NCBI RefSeq assembly: GCF_964340395.1
Contig: NC_135563.1
Coordinates: 570,001-634,000, forward strand
DNA: 64,000 nt
Direction of reading: 5' to 3'
Source: Glandiceps talaboti
Lineage: Eukaryota > Hemichordata > Enteropneusta > Spengelidae
Shown here: positions 61,894 to 64,000 of the stretch, piece after piece
Layout: each line of letters begins with the position of its first letter
How positions within the stretch are numbered: the stretch's first letter is position 1
The notes under the pieces: model-generated
What the model was told of the DNA's origin: nothing
Databases searched by the model: none
What the model saw: only the letters and a program-made list of their open reading frames with translations
Program-made: the position numbers and the translations under genes

Positions 61894-62380
61894 TAGCTCC
61901 GCTGTCAGCGAAAGCTGAAAGCGTAGCTTTAGGTATAGGTTGGTATTAAGGTATAGAGTATAGGTGAATCATTGGTGTCCATCAACTTTTTATATTTTCA
62001 TCATCATCTCCGAAAGTGTTCAGAATTCTTCGATATTTGGTGTGCATGTTCCCTGGGGGGAGGCTATTCAGATTTGTTCATGCCAAGTTGATCTGTGCCA
62101 TTTTCAAATTTTATGATTTTTTTTCAAAAAATGATATTTTCATCATCTCCTCAAATACTACTTGTCAGATTGCTTTGATATCTGGTGTGTTGATGCGCAG
62201 GGGGTAGCTTACTCAGATTTGTTAATTTCAAGTCAGCACATCTTCTTTTCTATTTTTTATGATTTTTTTTTTGTAATTTAACAAAAAAATGAATATGTTA
62301 ATGAGCATTGTGACCGACGCCATATTGGAAATCAGTCCACAAGACTTTAAGTAAACTGCCACTTTTCAAAAGACACTATT
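61894..62380 (+). mobile_element. Hairpin-ended element, AGCTCC family, uninterrupted copy
   Basis: After TTTT the left end folds as a nested hairpin: AGCTCCGCT (61895-61903), GTCAGC, GAAA, GCTGAA, AGCGTAGCT (61920-61928). The body has two modules with 'gatatttggtgtgcatgttc' and 'agattgctttgatatctggt', and ends near cttttcaaaagacactattg. It gives the unoccupied version of the site into which copy F inserted. Confidence 0.7.
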
Positions 62381-63190
62381 GATGTCAAACAAGCAATGTA
62401 ATATGTGCTATAGTCATAATTCCAGGCATTGTGTGCCCAAATGACAAGTGTTTGTTCGAAACAGGGTTGTAAACTTCAAATCCAAATTTTGCACCCCTTC
62501 TACATAATCAGCCAATCTGCAACATCCTCATTTGCATACAATCTATCCTCCAGCTAGACAGCGACACTGAATGGCTGCTCACGGGCCTTATTTTTCGGTA
62601 TTTTCAACTCGCCGTAACTTTCACTAGAGTCCACCATTTTAGATACTGTAAACGCCTAAACCTCAACTGACATCTCTTCTTTCGTGCCAGCAAAATAAAT
62701 TTTGGCATTACATTTAGGAATACCAATTTTCCGATGAATTCGGGGCGCATACTTGAGGCCCTGAAATTTCGACCCGGTTTTTCGCTCATAGTTTCCTCAA
62801 TACGGACCGGAAAGTTTACAAATTTCACAAAAAGGTGGATTTTTATGTGTTTTAAGTAACCATGGCAAGTAAATTTAGTAGGATCGTTGTGTAACGGTCC
62901 GGACCGTTCAAGTATTTTCGGTAGAAAATGACTGATTTGAACCGGAAGTTGAAGCTGGCCTTGTTCGACCGGGCAACTTTCGACAGCCAGTTAACACGGG
63001 AGTTCTTGGTACTCACTAAAATCACACTTCAGACCCACTATAAAAGTTTGATGTTTTCAGATAACATGTAACTTGTGATTAATTCTATATTGTCATGTAA
63101 TTTGGAGTGACAGTGAACTAGAATGAAGACAACTCGCGTAAGCAAGGCGAGGCATGCCTCGGCCATAAAGGCGTGCGGATGAAGTTATAT
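62381..63190. other. CpG-richer sequence with two perfect palindromes
   Basis: AACGGTCCGGACCGTT (62893-62908) is a perfect 16-base palindrome, and CGAGGCATGCCTCG (63148-63161) a perfect 14-base one. The stretch is less AT-rich than the rest. A minus-strand frame at 62604-62828 (74 codons) is not recognisable. A TATA-like actataaaag occurs at 63040, but no transcript can be supported. Confidence 0.45.
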
Positions 63191-63381
63191 GACAGAACCC
63201 CATGGCCTCGCAATGGACGGTATGGCATACAGAAGTTATTTTCACTCGTGATTCAGTTTATTCTGCTGTATTTTCACTAGCTATCGCTCGTGAAAATACG
63301 TGGCAGAATAAACTGAATCACCCATGAAAATAACTTCTGTATGCCCTACCATCCATTGCGAGGCCATGGGGTTCTGTTATT
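63191..63381. mobile_element. Fold-back (near-palindromic) element, about 190 bp
   Basis: The left arm begins gacagaaccccatggcctcg and the right arm ends cgaggccatggggttctgtt. The arms are about 90 bases, differ at only a handful of positions and meet around tagctatcgctc, leaving almost no loop. This is the shape of a small fold-back MITE, or of an inverted duplication. Confidence 0.75.
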
Positions 63382-64000
63382 ATTACATATGTACACCAAA
63401 AACGCAATAAAATGCATGTGGGGAAGGGCGAACAACATATTCACATGAATATGTATCAGGTCACCAGCTCATGTCATTCAGACGTCAGAGACGTGAATTA
63501 TGAGCGATGATTGGTTGTCAACAACAATAAGTATTGATATGCAAATTACGTGTTGACCTGCTCTCGCTAGCTGGCTCCGTTGTGATTCATTCACAAAACC
63601 GATCAGAAGAAATGCATACAAGATTAATTTAGTAGTAGAAACAGATAAAATTCAACAGCGTGGTATCTATAGTGTCCTATATAATAGTAATTCAGCAAAA
63701 TCTTTCAAAATGTACAATATTATAAAAATTAGTCTTCATCAGAATCGGAAAAGATTACAGATTGTCTGCAGCGGTTTATAATGTAAACACACTGACTAGA
63801 ACTTTGAGAGATCGAGCTGTTTCAGGCGACATGAAATGTGAAAGATCCACCGCTAAACTGTGTGTTTGAAAACATTCCGCATAACTGTGGGAATTGATTG
63901 ACTGCGTTCTGGCTGGTTGATGGTCCTGAGGAATGTGTTGCATGATCTCCCATCGGCTGCATTTGTTGGGCGTTGTTGATGTGTACGCGTACGATGACAT
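63382..64000. other. Right edge, no supported gene
   Basis: A CCAAT-like element (minus strand of gattgg, 63510) and a 74-codon minus-strand frame (63776-64000) that is open at the edge are present. The frame has no recognisable domain or splice signals. It could be part of an upstream exon or a chance frame. Confidence 0.3.

Noticed and set aside
62604-62828. 74-codon minus-strand frame as a small gene
   Set aside because: There is no recognisable domain, splice context or promoter evidence. Its length is within chance expectation for the local composition.

Overview
The window is eukaryotic, most likely from the genome of a marine invertebrate animal. The evidence is GT-AG introns, a giant coiled-coil gene, non-LTR retrotransposons, and introns full of minisatellites, microsatellites and short non-autonomous transposons. 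I cannot name the species.

One host gene explains all the convincing coding sequence. It lies on the + strand, and neither its start nor its stop codon is in view. I place 13 exons: 1-5295 (open at the left edge), 9689-10042, 10584-10718, 21683-22933, 25159-25206, 27774-27806, 28895-29020, 31528-31599, 35039-35155, 36099-36245, 44199-44366, 48983-49105 and 59379-59435. Together they give about 2,642 codons. Every intron is phase 0, so every complete exon is a multiple of three. The product is a very long rod: a short N-terminal coil, an acidic segment with five diverged repeats, about 1,350 residues of near-continuous coiled coil in the first exon, then two coil exons. A 417-codon disordered, proline-rich exon follows, with a dynein-light-chain-type KATQTD motif and three similar LP motifs. 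Nine short, mostly coiled-coil exons come last. The family is not assigned.

Almost every long intron carries its own private tandem array: 29 bp (about 138 copies), 29, 40, 5, 30 changing to 48, 35, 45, GATA-like, 39, 57, 44, 26, 28 and 41 bp, plus (TA)74, (GT)n, (ACAT)n and (GCAT)n.

The introns also hold several families of non-autonomous mobile elements with one shared plan. A T-run is followed by a terminal hairpin, then a GTCT/GTCC microsatellite, then diverged about 150-bp modules and a satellite core ('accacgcccatagcaacagc'). The right end repeats the left terminus in inverted form, followed by a small hairpin. Three full copies sit directly head to tail at 40127-44060. Two other copies interrupt recognisable older elements, so their boundaries can be seen. 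This plan resembles non-autonomous Helentron-type elements and is my best candidate for an undescribed system.

The last intron in view contains a decayed minus-strand non-LTR retrotransposon (about 50.0-56.5 kb) broken up by at least three later insertions. One of these is a 1.44-kb minisatellite-bearing insert (50803-52245) with an 8-bp target duplication and imperfect inverted ends. A separate 5'-truncated, frameshifted plus-strand retrotransposon lies at about 47450-48862. The last 5 kb hold transposon remnants, a roughly 190-bp fold-back element and palindromes, with no further exon I can defend.
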